Below, one piece after another: positions 53,956 to 63,510 of a stretch of 64,000 nt of DNA. Source of the DNA: Haliclona indistincta. Taxonomy: Eukaryota; Porifera; Demospongiae; Haplosclerida; Chalinidae. Both the position numbers and the translations under genes were made by a program. Position 1 is the stretch's first letter. The number at the start of each line of letters is the position of its first letter. The notes under the pieces are model-generated. The model made no database searches and had not been told where the DNA came from. It worked only from the letters and a program-made list of their open reading frames with translations. The stretch spans positions 5,991,781-6,055,780 of the forward strand of contig OZ024786.1 of NCBI GenBank assembly GCA_964017065.1, given 5' to 3'.

Positions 53956-55437
53956 CTAGTCTGAGTCACTGTCGTCTATTACCAAAGGCCTTCTTCTCTT
54001 GACTGTCTTCTCTGGTCCCACATTGAAGTTAATAGTGCAGTTAGCAAAGGAAGCTGAGGCGAGGTTAAGCCCATGAGAAGATGACGAACTAGAACCAGTA
54101 GGGCGTGAGTGCTGTTCGGTGGTCTCCTTTCTGTTCAGAATGTTTGACAAAGCAAGCCGTTGATCATCTGAGGTTCTCTTGTAAGATCTCACCCCGTCAA
54201 CGCTTCTGTGCCCGGTTCTTTCCATAACCAACTGTTCATCAACACCAGCTTGGTATAAACGGCTTGTAGCAGTTGCTCTGAGTGAGTGGTTAGTCTTGTA
54301 ACCTGGGATCCCTGCTGTCTTAAATAGACGAGCCACTGTAGATTCGAGGTTTGAATGACCGATTGCTTGTTTAGAGTACCAGCAAGTTGCTGTCGGCAAC
54401 TTTAGTGGTCGAAGATAGAAAGATTCGGGAGGAGCATCAGCTGGACAGAGACTAATGTACATCTGAAATAGACGAACAAAGCACCTTTCAGGGTTATCTG
54501 TGTTTGCATGATGATAAACTGTCTTTGGTGCCATATTCCTGCATTTGAGGCCTCCAGGGTGATTCTTCGATATATCCTCTACGTACTTGAGGTAAGGTTT
54601 CTTGGACTGTGATTCCATAACTTGAATTTGGCAGGGACGTAGTCTCAGTTGTTTATGTTCATCCCCACTACGCAGAGCGAAGAACAAGCCATTATAGAAG
54701 ATCATTGTGTCGACAAGACTCTTTGGAGTGAGGTCACCAAGAATCTTCATTTCCCAGAGTTGATCCTCCTCTTCTACTGTAATGATTTCAGCTTGTTTCT
54801 TGAGAGTCCCGATTCCTTGTGATTGAAGCCTTTTCATTTCGGCATCGAGAGTTGATCGAAAACTGGCAAATGCTTCATCTTTGAAAATATCGATTTCTGG
54901 TCTTCCACCCCACCTTATCTGACGCATTATTCCGGAACATAGATGCACCAATGTATTTGGTGGATAGACACTCCCATTCTTTTTCCTTACTTCAAGGACA
55001 AATCTGGAGAGCCAATAGTCCAGCTCAATTTTTGAAATTTGCTCTAACTCTGGGATTGTGTCGTTGTTTGTTACTTCTCTATGCTGCACCCATTTCTGCC
55101 AAAGACTGACACAATACTTGGTATCTTGCAGTGTCTTCTTCGGGATTCCAGTATGTTTAGCTTGCTCGACTTGCAGGTCCGTCCTTGGTGCAGCGAAGCG
55201 CGACAAAGCGGGGGCGTTGCTGGTAGAGGTTGGGTCGGGGGCGGAGTAGCTAAGAGTATCTCTGGTAGTAGCAGCGCGAGTAGCAGAGGAGTCTGCTGAA
55301 GACGTACGAGTAGCGGTGTTGAGTAAATTTGCAGAATTACTCTCGTACTCGTTTATGGCTGCCAATAACAGTTTGTCGATATCGCTGTCGTATGCCCAGT
55401 CTAAGAGCTGGTCGCTTAAGAACTCACTAGAAGCCAT
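53956..55437 (-). CDS. Tyrosine recombinase, Crypton/DUF3504 type
   Basis: The frame gives 493 residues with a clean ATG. After a Ser/Thr-rich acidic N-terminus (1-80), a SAM-like core-binding domain follows, with KTLQDTKYCVSLWQKWVQHR and a DAEMKRLQ linker. The catalytic domain has Arg256 (FFALRSGDEH), a Lys-containing beta-hairpin region (YLKYVEDISK), His384 and Arg387 (NHSLRATA), His410 (GHRSVDG) and the nucleophile Tyr419 (VRSYKR). All residues of the R-H-R-H-Y set are present. It resembles the DUF3504 domain shared by Cryptons and the domesticated ZMYM/QRICH1/KCTD1 group. No reverse transcriptase accompanies it. Confidence 0.92.
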   Translation of the reverse strand: MASSEFLSDQLLDWAYDSDIDKLLLAAINEYESNSANLLNTATRTSSADSSATRAATTRDTLSYSAPDPTSTSNAPALSRFAAPRTDLQVEQAKHTGIPKKTLQDTKYCVSLWQKWVQHREVTNNDTIPELEQISKIELDYWLSRFVLEVRKKNGSVYPPNTLVHLCSGIMRQIRWGGRPEIDIFKDEAFASFRSTLDAEMKRLQSQGIGTLKKQAEIITVEEEDQLWEMKILGDLTPKSLVDTMIFYNGLFFALRSGDEHKQLRLRPCQIQVMESQSKKPYLKYVEDISKNHPGGLKCRNMAPKTVYHHANTDNPERCFVRLFQMYISLCPADAPPESFYLRPLKLPTATCWYSKQAIGHSNLESTVARLFKTAGIPGYKTNHSLRATATSRLYQAGVDEQLVMERTGHRSVDGVRSYKRTSDDQRLALSNILNRKETTEQHSRPTGSSSSSSHGLNLASASFANCTINFNVGPEKTVKRRRPLVIDDSDSD

Positions 55438-55703
55438 GCGCTAGTATGAACGAGAACTTGAGAGAAAGAACTGGTGCGTTTCTTTTGCTTACGGCTTAGA
55501 TACCTGTGCTCGACCAATAGCAGTTATTCGCGGCTAGGCTATACTCTAAATAAGTTAGACGCCTCGGCCAATGGGATCTACGCGGTATAGAAACCCTCGA
55601 GTTGCCATAGAACCCTCGCGCTACGCGCTCGGGTTCTATATGGCTTCCTCTCGGGTTTCTATACCGCGTAGATCCCATGGCCTCGGCGTCTAACTTATAT
55701 TTA
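55438..55703. promoter_or_regulatory. Crypton 5' region with GC-rich hairpin
   Basis: The 55549-55702 segment folds on itself: TAAGTTAGACGCCTCGGCCA pairs with the complement ending at 55700, with an inner dyad around GCGCTACGCGC. GC content is far above the surroundings. It lies immediately upstream of the recombinase gene, so it may act as promoter, recombination end or both. A solo copy is at 8602-8741. Confidence 0.7.
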
Positions 55704-56025
55704 GTTGGATTTGGCGGATAGCTCAATGTACTATCTGCTTGATCATGTAAGTAAAGACTTACTAACAATCATGCGAGTGAAAAGTGCTAACACAAGAGGA
55801 TTGCCGAGAGGTTGTGTTATCATGCATGATGTCAGAGTACAACTAGAAAGCAATGACTACTTCAGCTCTATTAATTTTTATGTACTGTGACAGAACATTG
55901 TGATTCAAAAAATTAATGACAACAAAAAACTGGAAAAAAAAGAAAAAATTAATATATAGCTAAATTGTCGTTTAAGCATGACACTGAAATGGGTAGCTTT
56001 GTCTTGTTCGGTATGTTAAATATGA

Positions 56026-56240
56026 AGTGTTGCTATAGCCGTAGACAAATATTTGGGATAACTGATGTTAAATGTATAATATGTAGAGAAAAGTAAAGAG
56101 TATGCATCTTTCACTCCTTCCTTGGTATCAAACAACACCTCTCTCTCTGCTAGTAACAAATACTGAATCCCTTCATTGCTCTTCAGTGTCACAATGAAGG
56201 GTGCTGACTGATTCCTTTTCTTTATGATTTCAGTATCGTC
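56026..56240 (-). CDS. C-terminal exon of a SAMD3-like family gene
   Basis: The minus frame is open for about 71 codons: QDDTEIIKKRNQSAPFIVTL, then GIQYLLLAEREVLFDTKEG and YSLLFSTYYTFNISYPKYLS. It closes with a stop at 56026. The order of an acidic/basic patch, a LLAER.VL motif and (F/Y)..YY.F.I.YP near the end fits the C-terminus of an uncharacterised family, often with a SAM domain, that I also see in fragments at 3701, 5560 and 41049. An acceptor is present at its 5' side (about 56241). Confidence 0.45.
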
Positions 56241-56377
56241 CTGCCAGAGAAAATAAATAAAAGAATAATAGTAGTAACACTATATGACTAACAAAAGGCA
56301 GTAGTGTAATACTGATACAAAAATAAAGACATAGGACTCAGATGTCAGATTTATGCATGTTTTATTTGTGAATAGTC

Positions 56378-56731
56378 TTGGTCTGTACACAATCATTTGC
56401 TGCTAATGGTGTTCATTCTTTGTCCCAAGTTATGGATGTCACAGATCAGGTAAGATTTAGCAGCTGTACAATGCTATGGCATAATCTCCTGCTTCAGGAA
56501 TTGATACAGATAGGAGTAAGAAGCCCACAACACCGTATAAAGCTAATGGATGGACGAGGCTTGATACATCTTGAATTAGAAGAACCAGTAGAGCATCAAG
56601 AAGATGATCTCGAAGATTCACAACCAATCTCACTAGGCAGATCTTATTCACTTTCCTCTGCTTCTTCCACATCCTCCACAGTCCAGAGACAAACGTTAGA
56701 AGTTTTGAGGATACAGCTTAAAAAGACTTAG
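56378..56731 (+). CDS. SAM-domain-like segment
   Basis: The plus frame is open, with a GATCAG|GTAAGA donor at 56449 and a CTTCAG acceptor at 56497 (48-bp intron or read-through). The second exon reads ELIQIGVRSPQHRIKLMDGR, which resembles the C-terminal helix of a SAM domain (L..LGV...GHR.KL). An acidic stretch and a Ser-rich block (RSYSLSSASSTSS) follow. It is close to, but on the opposite strand from, the SAMD3-like C-terminal exon at 56026. The two may be pieces of one rearranged locus. Confidence 0.4.
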   Translation: MVCTQSFAANGVHSLSQVMDVTDQVRFSSCTMLWHNLLLQELIQIGVRSPQHRIKLMDGRGLIHLELEEPVEHQEDDLEDSQPISLGRSYSLSSASSTSSTVQRQTLEVLRIQLKKT

Positions 56732-57561
56732 TAATAGTAGCTCTAGTAGCAACGGAATGGATTGTTAGACATTTCAATTATTGAATATAACTACTTGCTT
56801 CATATCAAATCATTTCTCTTTCTTGTTTTATCATTCAGCATTAATTTGAGCTTTTCTTGTAAAAAATCAGTTAACTAATCAAAATTTGTTGTGCTAGCAA
56901 CACCTACTAACCGTACATAACGATCACATATTGACCTGTGTAAAAATTACTCGCCAGCGGCATGCACAATTGTAATGAAGATGATGTATAAATTAAGGAA
57001 AATGGCTGAAGAAAACATTTGCTATATTCGTTTTATGACATAGCCAGAAATAAATTTACTCAAGACGCCTTGAGTGAGGATGGGAAATATCAGTGAAAGT
57101 GAGGCGTGTCCTACCTTCTCGAAGCACTCCGAATTAATTCATTATACCTCCAGAATTAGTTTAAGCAGATTTTGTGATGGTTCTTGAAAGTTTTTTCTTG
57201 CTAACCACATGCTCTTATATTTCCGTTTAAGCCATCTAAGACTGTGAACAAAAGTGAAGTATAGCTAAACAAGTAGTAATCTATAGCTTTCACCATGAAC
57301 ATATTTCAAGCACTTTCACTCCTTCCTTGGAGCAAATTCGTATTCGTCTCATGATTCACTCGTATACGTGTAAACACACGAAAACGATTACCAAGTTAGC
57401 GTGTAAACGCCCAAGCTATTGTATGCGTTTTCAAACAAATACGCATATCCAGATACGTGTAAACCTGGCCTAAGTCTACCTGATTTTTAGTTGTCTGCCA
57501 CAACAGCATTCTGTACTCTACTTAAAATCGATAGTTGAGCTATAACCTGTCTTGTTCTTTG
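56732..57561. other. No gene seen
   Basis: No supported frame. Confidence 0.4.
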
Positions 57562-57783
57562 AGCAATTTTTGGGCCGAGGTGGTGAGTTGTTGAGAGAAT
57601 ACGGAGCGGTGCCACGAGAGAACACGAGAAGAGATACTGTGCTAAGCGTCAGATGAGCTCCTACTGTAGTTCATGTGATATCGTCACAGGAAAGCATCTC
57701 CCGATCTGCCTTCAGGCTCTTGAGACCTGTCCTAACAACTGCAAGAAGGAGGGACTCAAGAGAGAGCGACTTCAAGCACAATG
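57562..57783 (+). pseudogene. TRAF-type zinc-finger exon fragment
   Basis: The plus frame reads HEKRYCAKRQMSSYCSSCDI followed by GKHLPICLQALETCPNNC and KKEGLKRERLQAQ, then a stop. The spacing of Cys/His pairs (H..YC, YC..C, HLP(I/V)C, CPN.C) is that of TRAF-type fingers. Upstream, ATR precedes HEKRY in frame to about 57562. No RING or MATH domain adjoins, so it is an isolated exon. Confidence 0.5.
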
Positions 57784-58907
57784 ATTATCTGGTAACTATC
57801 AACATGCGATATTAAAACTTTGTTAACTGCATCTCAATGTATTAAGGTGGTATGGAAGCGAAGGTGTGAATTTGGAAGAATTTTTTTTTTGTTTATGTAT
57901 AATTTCTGAAACATAAAATACTGTGCAAGTTGGAGTTATTATAATGGTTGTTTGAGGTGTGTAGCATGCAATCACAAAACAAGAAGAGGTCCTGAGAATT
58001 AGTGTTCGTATTATGGCGCTTCAGATACACCCACTGTATTTGTTAATTCTTCTCAAAGCTATTGCCAGAAGCACTGTATGCCAGTATATTGAATAGAATT
58101 CTATGGAGAACGCCAAGGGCTAACTTTTCAGCAGAGGCCGCAATTGGATCGCCCTTTAGTATCCCGTAAGGCAGCAAAGAAGCAAACTTGGCTCACTTTC
58201 CTACAAAGACGCCAGTAGGAGCCTACGAAGAGCGTGGAACTGCGGCTTCTGGCCAAAAATTTAGCACGCTAGTGTACTAGCGGCGTATCAATTCTTACCT
58301 GACAGTGCTGTTCGGTAGAAAAGTTACCATACTCTTTGTGCACGCTACACGCAGTGGCTACATTATACACGGCCTTAGTCAGACTTTGTGAAAATACATC
58401 GTTTGTTTCGTGACTCGACACTCTACAGTAACCTTCTGAGTCATTCTGACCTCCACAAGCCCCACTAGACGCCGTCAGAACCGCAGAACAACCTAGCCGT
58501 GACCGCAGTACCCCGCCCTAGCAACGCGTCCACAAATTATGAATAATATTAACATACACGTGTGATAAAACGTACCACGAACGATCTTGGCTGCAACGTG
58601 TTGTAGCGTCACCTGTTGGCTGTAAAAGCTTTGTTTAGTCTTTGTACAGCTTCTTCTAGCCCAAGACTTGGACTGCGGCTGCACTAACACCACAGAGACG
58701 TTGTACTTATGTATACGGATTATTGTTATTGCATTCCATCGCCCACGCATAGCAACCAGTTGGGTAACATTTGTACAACAATATCTTAGCAACCAAGGAG
58801 TTTACTTCAATTTCCTTTGAGGATCCTATTTGTATGCACCAACTCTACAACATACTTTAAAATGAAACAAATTGAAGAGGTCAAATTTCGCTTCCGTACC
58901 ACCTTAA
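57784..58907. other. No supported gene
   Basis: Minus frames such as 58493-58792 have no motif. Low-complexity AT sequence otherwise. Confidence 0.35.
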
Positions 58908-58914
58908 GCATTAC

Positions 58915-59259
58915 CAGGAGCCCATAAGAGGAAGGAGCGTTCAACTCCAATCGTGCGTGTAGTAATAGCCAAACGTAAACTCCGCCGCCTTGCGCGTCCA
59001 AAAAACTTCCCTATATGGAAGTTTTTTTGCATGCGGGCCAATAGTCAGCCGGCATGTCAACGTCATATGTAAACTCGTGTACGCCTTTTACAAGTGGCCC
59101 ACGTGTGTTGTTTGGCTACAACACATACAGGACATCTGTACGTCACATGCATGTGCTGTAAACAGCAAAACGTCAGCAACAAGCGCCGCACGCTGCGCGC
59201 GGCGGAGTTTACATTTGGCTAAATCGCGGCTGAACGCTCCTTCCTCTTATGGGCTCCTG
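58915..59259. mobile_element. MITE, 345 bp, with 7-bp target duplication
   Basis: The ends are CAGGAGCCCATAAGAGGAAG and its reverse complement, with about 31 bp of imperfect terminal inverted repeat. GCATTAC flanks both sides (58908-58914 and 59260-59266). Inside, AAAAAACTTCC pairs with GGAAGTTTTTT around 59000-59030, a strong hairpin. The interior also carries a CGC-rich patch. The family is not identified; the 7-bp duplication and CAGG end are compatible with a hAT-like or related MITE. Confidence 0.9.
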
Positions 59260-59299
59260 GCATTACTTATAGCATTGTAACATAACTTCACAAGGCAAC

Positions 59300-59513
59300 A
59301 AACTAGATTCCATTTTTGAAAAATATTGCATTGAGCAGCGCCTGGGGAGTGCTTTCCCAAAGGATTTTGTTTTTCCCACAATAACTCCTCTTCATTGCAT
59401 GGCTCAGTCTTTCGAGTCTTAGACCCTAAACCAGCAACTTTCAGTCTTTTCGTTTCTGAGTCAAAGACTGCACTGAAGTCTTGAAAGCAGGGGTATATTG
59501 ATACAGGTCCCAT
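59300..59513 (-). pseudogene. Crypton-type recombinase (DUF3504) fragment
   Basis: The minus frame reads FSAVFDSETKRLKVAGLGSK then CNEEELLWEKQNPLGKHSPG. This matches the linker and start of the catalytic domain in DUF3504 recombinases (E.KRL...G(I/L)G..., EE(E/D)LLWEK..LG.H(S/T)P). The frame then degrades. It is not from the intact element at 53-55 kb, because sequence differs widely. The MITE inserted just beside it. Confidence 0.6.
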
Positions 59514-59534
59514 TGTTATCCACTCTGTCGTAAA

Positions 59535-60912
59535 CAGTGGCGTAGCCAGGATTTTTCAAAGGTGGGGCACTGAAGTGGCAAGCGAAGCGAGGCAGAAAAT
59601 TTTTTGCTAATTAATATTCATGAGATGCACGTTTTTGGACATTTCAGTTCGCACGTAGCTCGCCGGCTGGACTCGCAAGCTACCTAGCAGGTAGATAAGA
59701 GCGTACCACGTAGATAAGAGCCATGCTGGTGAATGGAAATTTTGTTTTAAGTGACAGATAAAAAATAACAATTGACAATTAGTAAGAAAAAGAACAACGT
59801 AAGAAAAAAATGATGAAAACCACTGAGTTAATTATAGTGAGTTGCTGTGATTATGACAAAATGATTCTTCGGTCTTCTTTGGAAAAATTAGTGACGACAT
59901 CATCCAAGCACAGTTTCTTAGATATCTCCCTCTCTACCGAAAGTGCTGCCAGGTTTGCCAGTCTGTCTTCACCCATGGTGGAACGCAAGTACGTTTTGAT
60001 CCTTTTTAATGATGAAAACGATCTTTCGCACTGTGCTGTTGATACAGCAATGGTAAGAGCAATCCGAACCAATTTGGTCAGCTGGGGGAATGCATCTTTC
60101 AATAGAAAAAGTGCCAATAGAACTTCACTGGTGTGCTCCAGATTCTTTGGCTGCAAAGTACGCTTTGCTAGTGTAGCTTCCATCTCTAGCACAGCTGTGT
60201 CAAACCCATATAACTCGGCAAAAGAAATGAGCATTGGACCTGACAGAAAATCATTAGATGTAGGATTGCATGCTTGAATGCCACACATGATCTCAACATT
60301 CTTGCTGTCAAATCGCCTAGAAAGTTCAGCCAGAATAGCATCTAAAACAGGGAAGTACAGCTCTCTTTTGTACTGTTCACTACTAGACAAAGACTCACGT
60401 GCTCCGACAGACTCTAGAATCACCGTTTCTTCGAAACGCTTTGGAGGTCTTCTTCTCCTAGATGTACCACTTGGATACTCTACATCAATATCATGAACTT
60501 CAGCTATACGGTTTGCATATCCCCAGATCTTGACCCCCATAGCATCACTACGATATTCCTGGAGTGTTTGCTTTGTTGCATTCACCAGATCAATGGCACT
60601 AGCTAGGTCGTTCTGAACTGACTGTAGTTGGTCAGATAGACTCTTAGTGCAACACAAAACTCTATCAAAGGTAACGAGATTCACCAAAAAAGGGAAAGAT
60701 CTCACCTGAAGCAGAATGCCTCTTGCCTCCACTGCTTTGGCAGCATCAGAACAATTAGAAATTTCTACCAATGTAGACAAAATGCTATCGTATGTTTTAC
60801 ATACTGCGTTGACAGCTGCATATCTACATGCCCAACGAGTGTCAGACAAAGCTTGAAGCTGTAATGGCTGTTTATCTGGATGCAATTCTTTTTGCTTTGC
60901 CTTAAAGCACAC
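59535..60912. mobile_element. Truncated hAT element, one end present
   Basis: The left end begins CAGTGGCGTAGCCAGGATTT, a terminal sequence shared by many animal hAT elements. The transposase C-terminal region follows at 59851-60912. The opposite end and N-terminal exons are not found before 62 kb, so the element is 5'-truncated relative to its gene. Confidence 0.65.
59851..60912 (-). CDS. hAT transposase C-terminal half (ZMYM1/TTF-type)
   Basis: The 353-residue frame starts at an internal Met. It reads LQALSDTRWACRYAAVNAVC near its start, which contains the DTRW(A/S)CR motif after the DDE core in TTF/ZMYM1-type hAT proteins. The C-terminal dimerisation region LTIAVSTAQCERSFSSLKRI then TYLRSTMGEDRLANLAALSV is intact. 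The core Asp residues lie upstream and are missing here. Frame integrity over 353 codons suggests recent decay only. Confidence 0.75.
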   Translation of the reverse strand: MCFKAKQKELHPDKQPLQLQALSDTRWACRYAAVNAVCKTYDSILSTLVEISNCSDAAKAVEARGILLQVRSFPFLVNLVTFDRVLCCTKSLSDQLQSVQNDLASAIDLVNATKQTLQEYRSDAMGVKIWGYANRIAEVHDIDVEYPSGTSRRRRPPKRFEETVILESVGARESLSSSEQYKRELYFPVLDAILAELSRRFDSKNVEIMCGIQACNPTSNDFLSGPMLISFAELYGFDTAVLEMEATLAKRTLQPKNLEHTSEVLLALFLLKDAFPQLTKLVRIALTIAVSTAQCERSFSSLKRIKTYLRSTMGEDRLANLAALSVEREISKKLCLDDVVTNFSKEDRRIILS

Positions 60913-62670
60913 ATGACACTTTGTTGTAGATATAAATATAGTGTAAACAACTCGAGCAACTTGACGGTTGTTGAATCAGTGGAACTATTGTCGTGCCACT
61001 ACCAAGTCATGTAAAGTTATTGAAATAGAAACATTGATAATTATGCATACACAGCAAATAAATATAATCGTTAATAGTGATGTCGTCTATTATAACTACA
61101 GATACGTCACCACAATTTGAGTTTGAAATTAGCAAAATGCCAATAACAGCATTCTAGTAAAACTATAGTATAGAAATACTACATAAATAGGACAGTGCAA
61201 TGCGGCTGTCTTCTCATTTGGCTTTCATAAGTAGGAGGATAGTACAATACATCAAATGCATCAATCACAAAATTTCGAGCATTATTGCATTTTAAATTCA
61301 CTATCAGTATAATCTGAGTATGTGAGTCATCATGTTTACAATTACAGCACTGTCCATCTAATAATTCTATGTATGGCTTAATAAAATATGTTCCATTAGT
61401 AGTGTATTATTGCAATAATCATAATGATAATGTATGAGTCACTATTTAATCCGATACCGATTCAAGATATCGAAATAACTCTTTCCACCCTATGTAAGCA
61501 CCTTCTATGAGCATTGCAGCTAGTTTCCCAGGCCCTTTATTTGGATTCTCTTGACAGTAGATAATGGCTTGGATGTAGTCATCTCTGTTATGATCATGAC
61601 TATTCTTATCATAAACAGTGACGGGAAATTATGCTTCTATTACTATAATTATATCGAACAAAACTTTGCTGGAGACATTGCATTTGATAGTGCGGTGATC
61701 ATTGATCAATTAGCATTGATCATTACTATCCAGTAACTTATCCATTTTTAATCCTTCTCTGTCTAGTGTAAAACTACCAGTACCGATAATGAATTACCTC
61801 ACTTTTTCTGTATTTGTCTTCCTACTAGCTTGAATGAAGCTCAAGCTGACCCACAGCAAAATAACCAACCTGTACCAATGAGCAGTCTCCCGTATCCAAG
61901 CAGTCCAATTCATTTACCATGTCGCTACTTATTGGCAATGATAATCTGAAAGACTTGGTTTGCAGATGTTATTTCTTATGAGCTATGTAGCAACCACTGT
62001 AACAATGACTATCACTGTGACACAACTGCCCAACTTGTTCTATTGTATAGCTTGCAAATTCTATTATCAGGTTGTTGTTCTATATGATAATTACTCACTG
62101 CCCAGTCAGTGTTCTTCTTCGTGTTACGAGGTACCATTGGCTTTGTGATTGCGGAAAATTCTTTCGCCACTGAGTCACCAAATCGGCGTTCTTTAGCCAA
62201 AGACAGGGATAAGTGTGACTTTTTCCTAGTGGGTTCCAAGTTTCTTTTTCCTTAGCTTACTAAATACGACACGGCTAGTTGTACAGTGGCAACCCTGAAT
62301 TATTACTATCAACGACACTGAGGAGAGGACTCTTTAAATTAAAAACTTTGCTTTAATATATCTAGCATTTTGACATTCATTAAAATTATTTGAGCCTTCT
62401 AGAAGAGTGCAAAAGTTGCGAGTCAATGAGTCACTGTGTTTCCACTGTGCATCATTGAGCAAGCATACTGTCTTGAGGGAGGACTTCACGACTTGATTCA
62501 TCACTGGTATCTCCTACTCTCTGTTATTATGAGAAAATCAAGTTTAGTCAGTACACAGTTAATTATAGTAGAAGAGAACATCACTGTTGGTGCAAGGAAT
62601 ACGAGATGTGGAGTTCCTGTCATAAATATTGCATCCCAAGGAATATCTTGTTATGGTTCCCCAAGCCACT
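60913..62670. other. No gene seen
   Basis: AT-rich spacer with short unsupported frames. Confidence 0.4.
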
Positions 62671-63179
62671 GGTAATCGTTGTCCGTGAACCACTTGGAGG
62701 TAACCAACACTTGTGCTCCAATCAAACACACTGAAGAAGAGGTACGAACGACTTTTACTAACTCTAGAGAACTTAATGTACAAAAATCGATGTCCAAGTT
62801 CCTCCAGTGATACGACCGCTACCACACTTCTTGATTTTTTAAATTGTGGTTAGCCTATTCTGTTCGTTCAGCAGCGTACTTGGAGTAAGTGCCCTGGATC
62901 ATTGTTGCGTTATTGGTTATTGAGTCAGAGCACCAAGAGTGCCTGGAAAGCATTTTGAACTGGTCTTGATCTGATTCAGAGTACGGAAAGTACCACCACT
63001 TGGTTAATAGTGTTGGTATTAGCCGCTTACCTTGACGCACAGGTAATCGTTGCCCGGGGAGAACCACTTGGAGTTAACCAACACTTGTGCTCCAATCAAA
63101 CACACAGAAGAAGAGGTATGAACGACTTTTACTTTAGATGACTTAATTAATGTACAAAAATCGATGTCCAAGTTCCTCC
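62671..63179. repeat. Direct duplication, about 135-bp unit
   Basis: 62671-62804 and 63040-63179 share CAACACTTGTGCTCCAATCA, AAGAAGAGGTA(C/T)GAACGAC and ATCGATGTCCAAGTTCCTCC. The second copy leads into the dispersed repeat at 63150-63510. The intervening 235 bp are unique. Confidence 0.85.
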
Positions 63180-63510
63180 ACAATGCTTTAGATCTCGCAG
63201 TCACAGCAGTAGCGCGCCGGAGTCATTTGGCTTCTTCTAATTCACTCTACCCCCTTTCCCCCTATTTTGACTTTTCGGGTTGGTCTTTGGTTGGCTCAGT
63301 TTGTTGTATCACTTCGCCATCACTTCAGTCTCAATAATTCGCTTCCCATAGCCTACGCACAACTTTCTCTGGTCTTATCTCTAACACGTAACGACAGCAC
63401 AGCATCAAGGGTCTTTATCCTGCTTTCACAACCGGTGCGTCCACCACTCAGTTGATCCCTTGTTTGTTCTTGCGACATTTATATGGTCGCTCTGCTTGTG
63501 TCTCCTAGCG
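63150..63510. repeat. Dispersed repeat, copy 2 of 17880-18230
   Basis: Same orientation and order as copy 1. Shared phrases include GATGTCCAAGTTCCTCCACA, CCTACGC(A/G)CAACTTTC and CCGGTGCGTCCACCACTCAG. The two copies are 45 kb apart. Confidence 0.85.

Larger units (their letters stand above)
53743..55703. mobile_element. Crypton-type tyrosine-recombinase element, about 1.96 kb
   Basis: The left border is at ACCAATT|AGAGTATAG and the right border at TTATATTT|AGTTGG, deduced from copy 1 of repeat R (ACCAAATTGTTGG, empty). The element has no terminal inverted repeats and no obvious target duplication beyond a few bases, as expected for Cryptons, which integrate by tyrosine recombination. It carries one intact gene (minus) and a 154-bp hairpin at its 5' end. 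The phrase CTATACTCTAAA near the right end has its complement just inside the left border. Confidence 0.85.
51697..55820. repeat. Dispersed repeat R, copy 2, broken by two insertions
   Basis: Pieces at about 51697-52016, 53615-53742 and 55704-55820 line up with the uninterrupted copy at 20728-21159. The first gap holds the foldback element and the second holds the Crypton-type element. Internal expansions relative to copy 1 also occur, for example near 51750 and 51850. Confidence 0.85.

Noticed and set aside
58493..58792. 99-codon minus frame
   Set aside because: Mixed hydrophobic composition, no motif, no splice context; probably chance.
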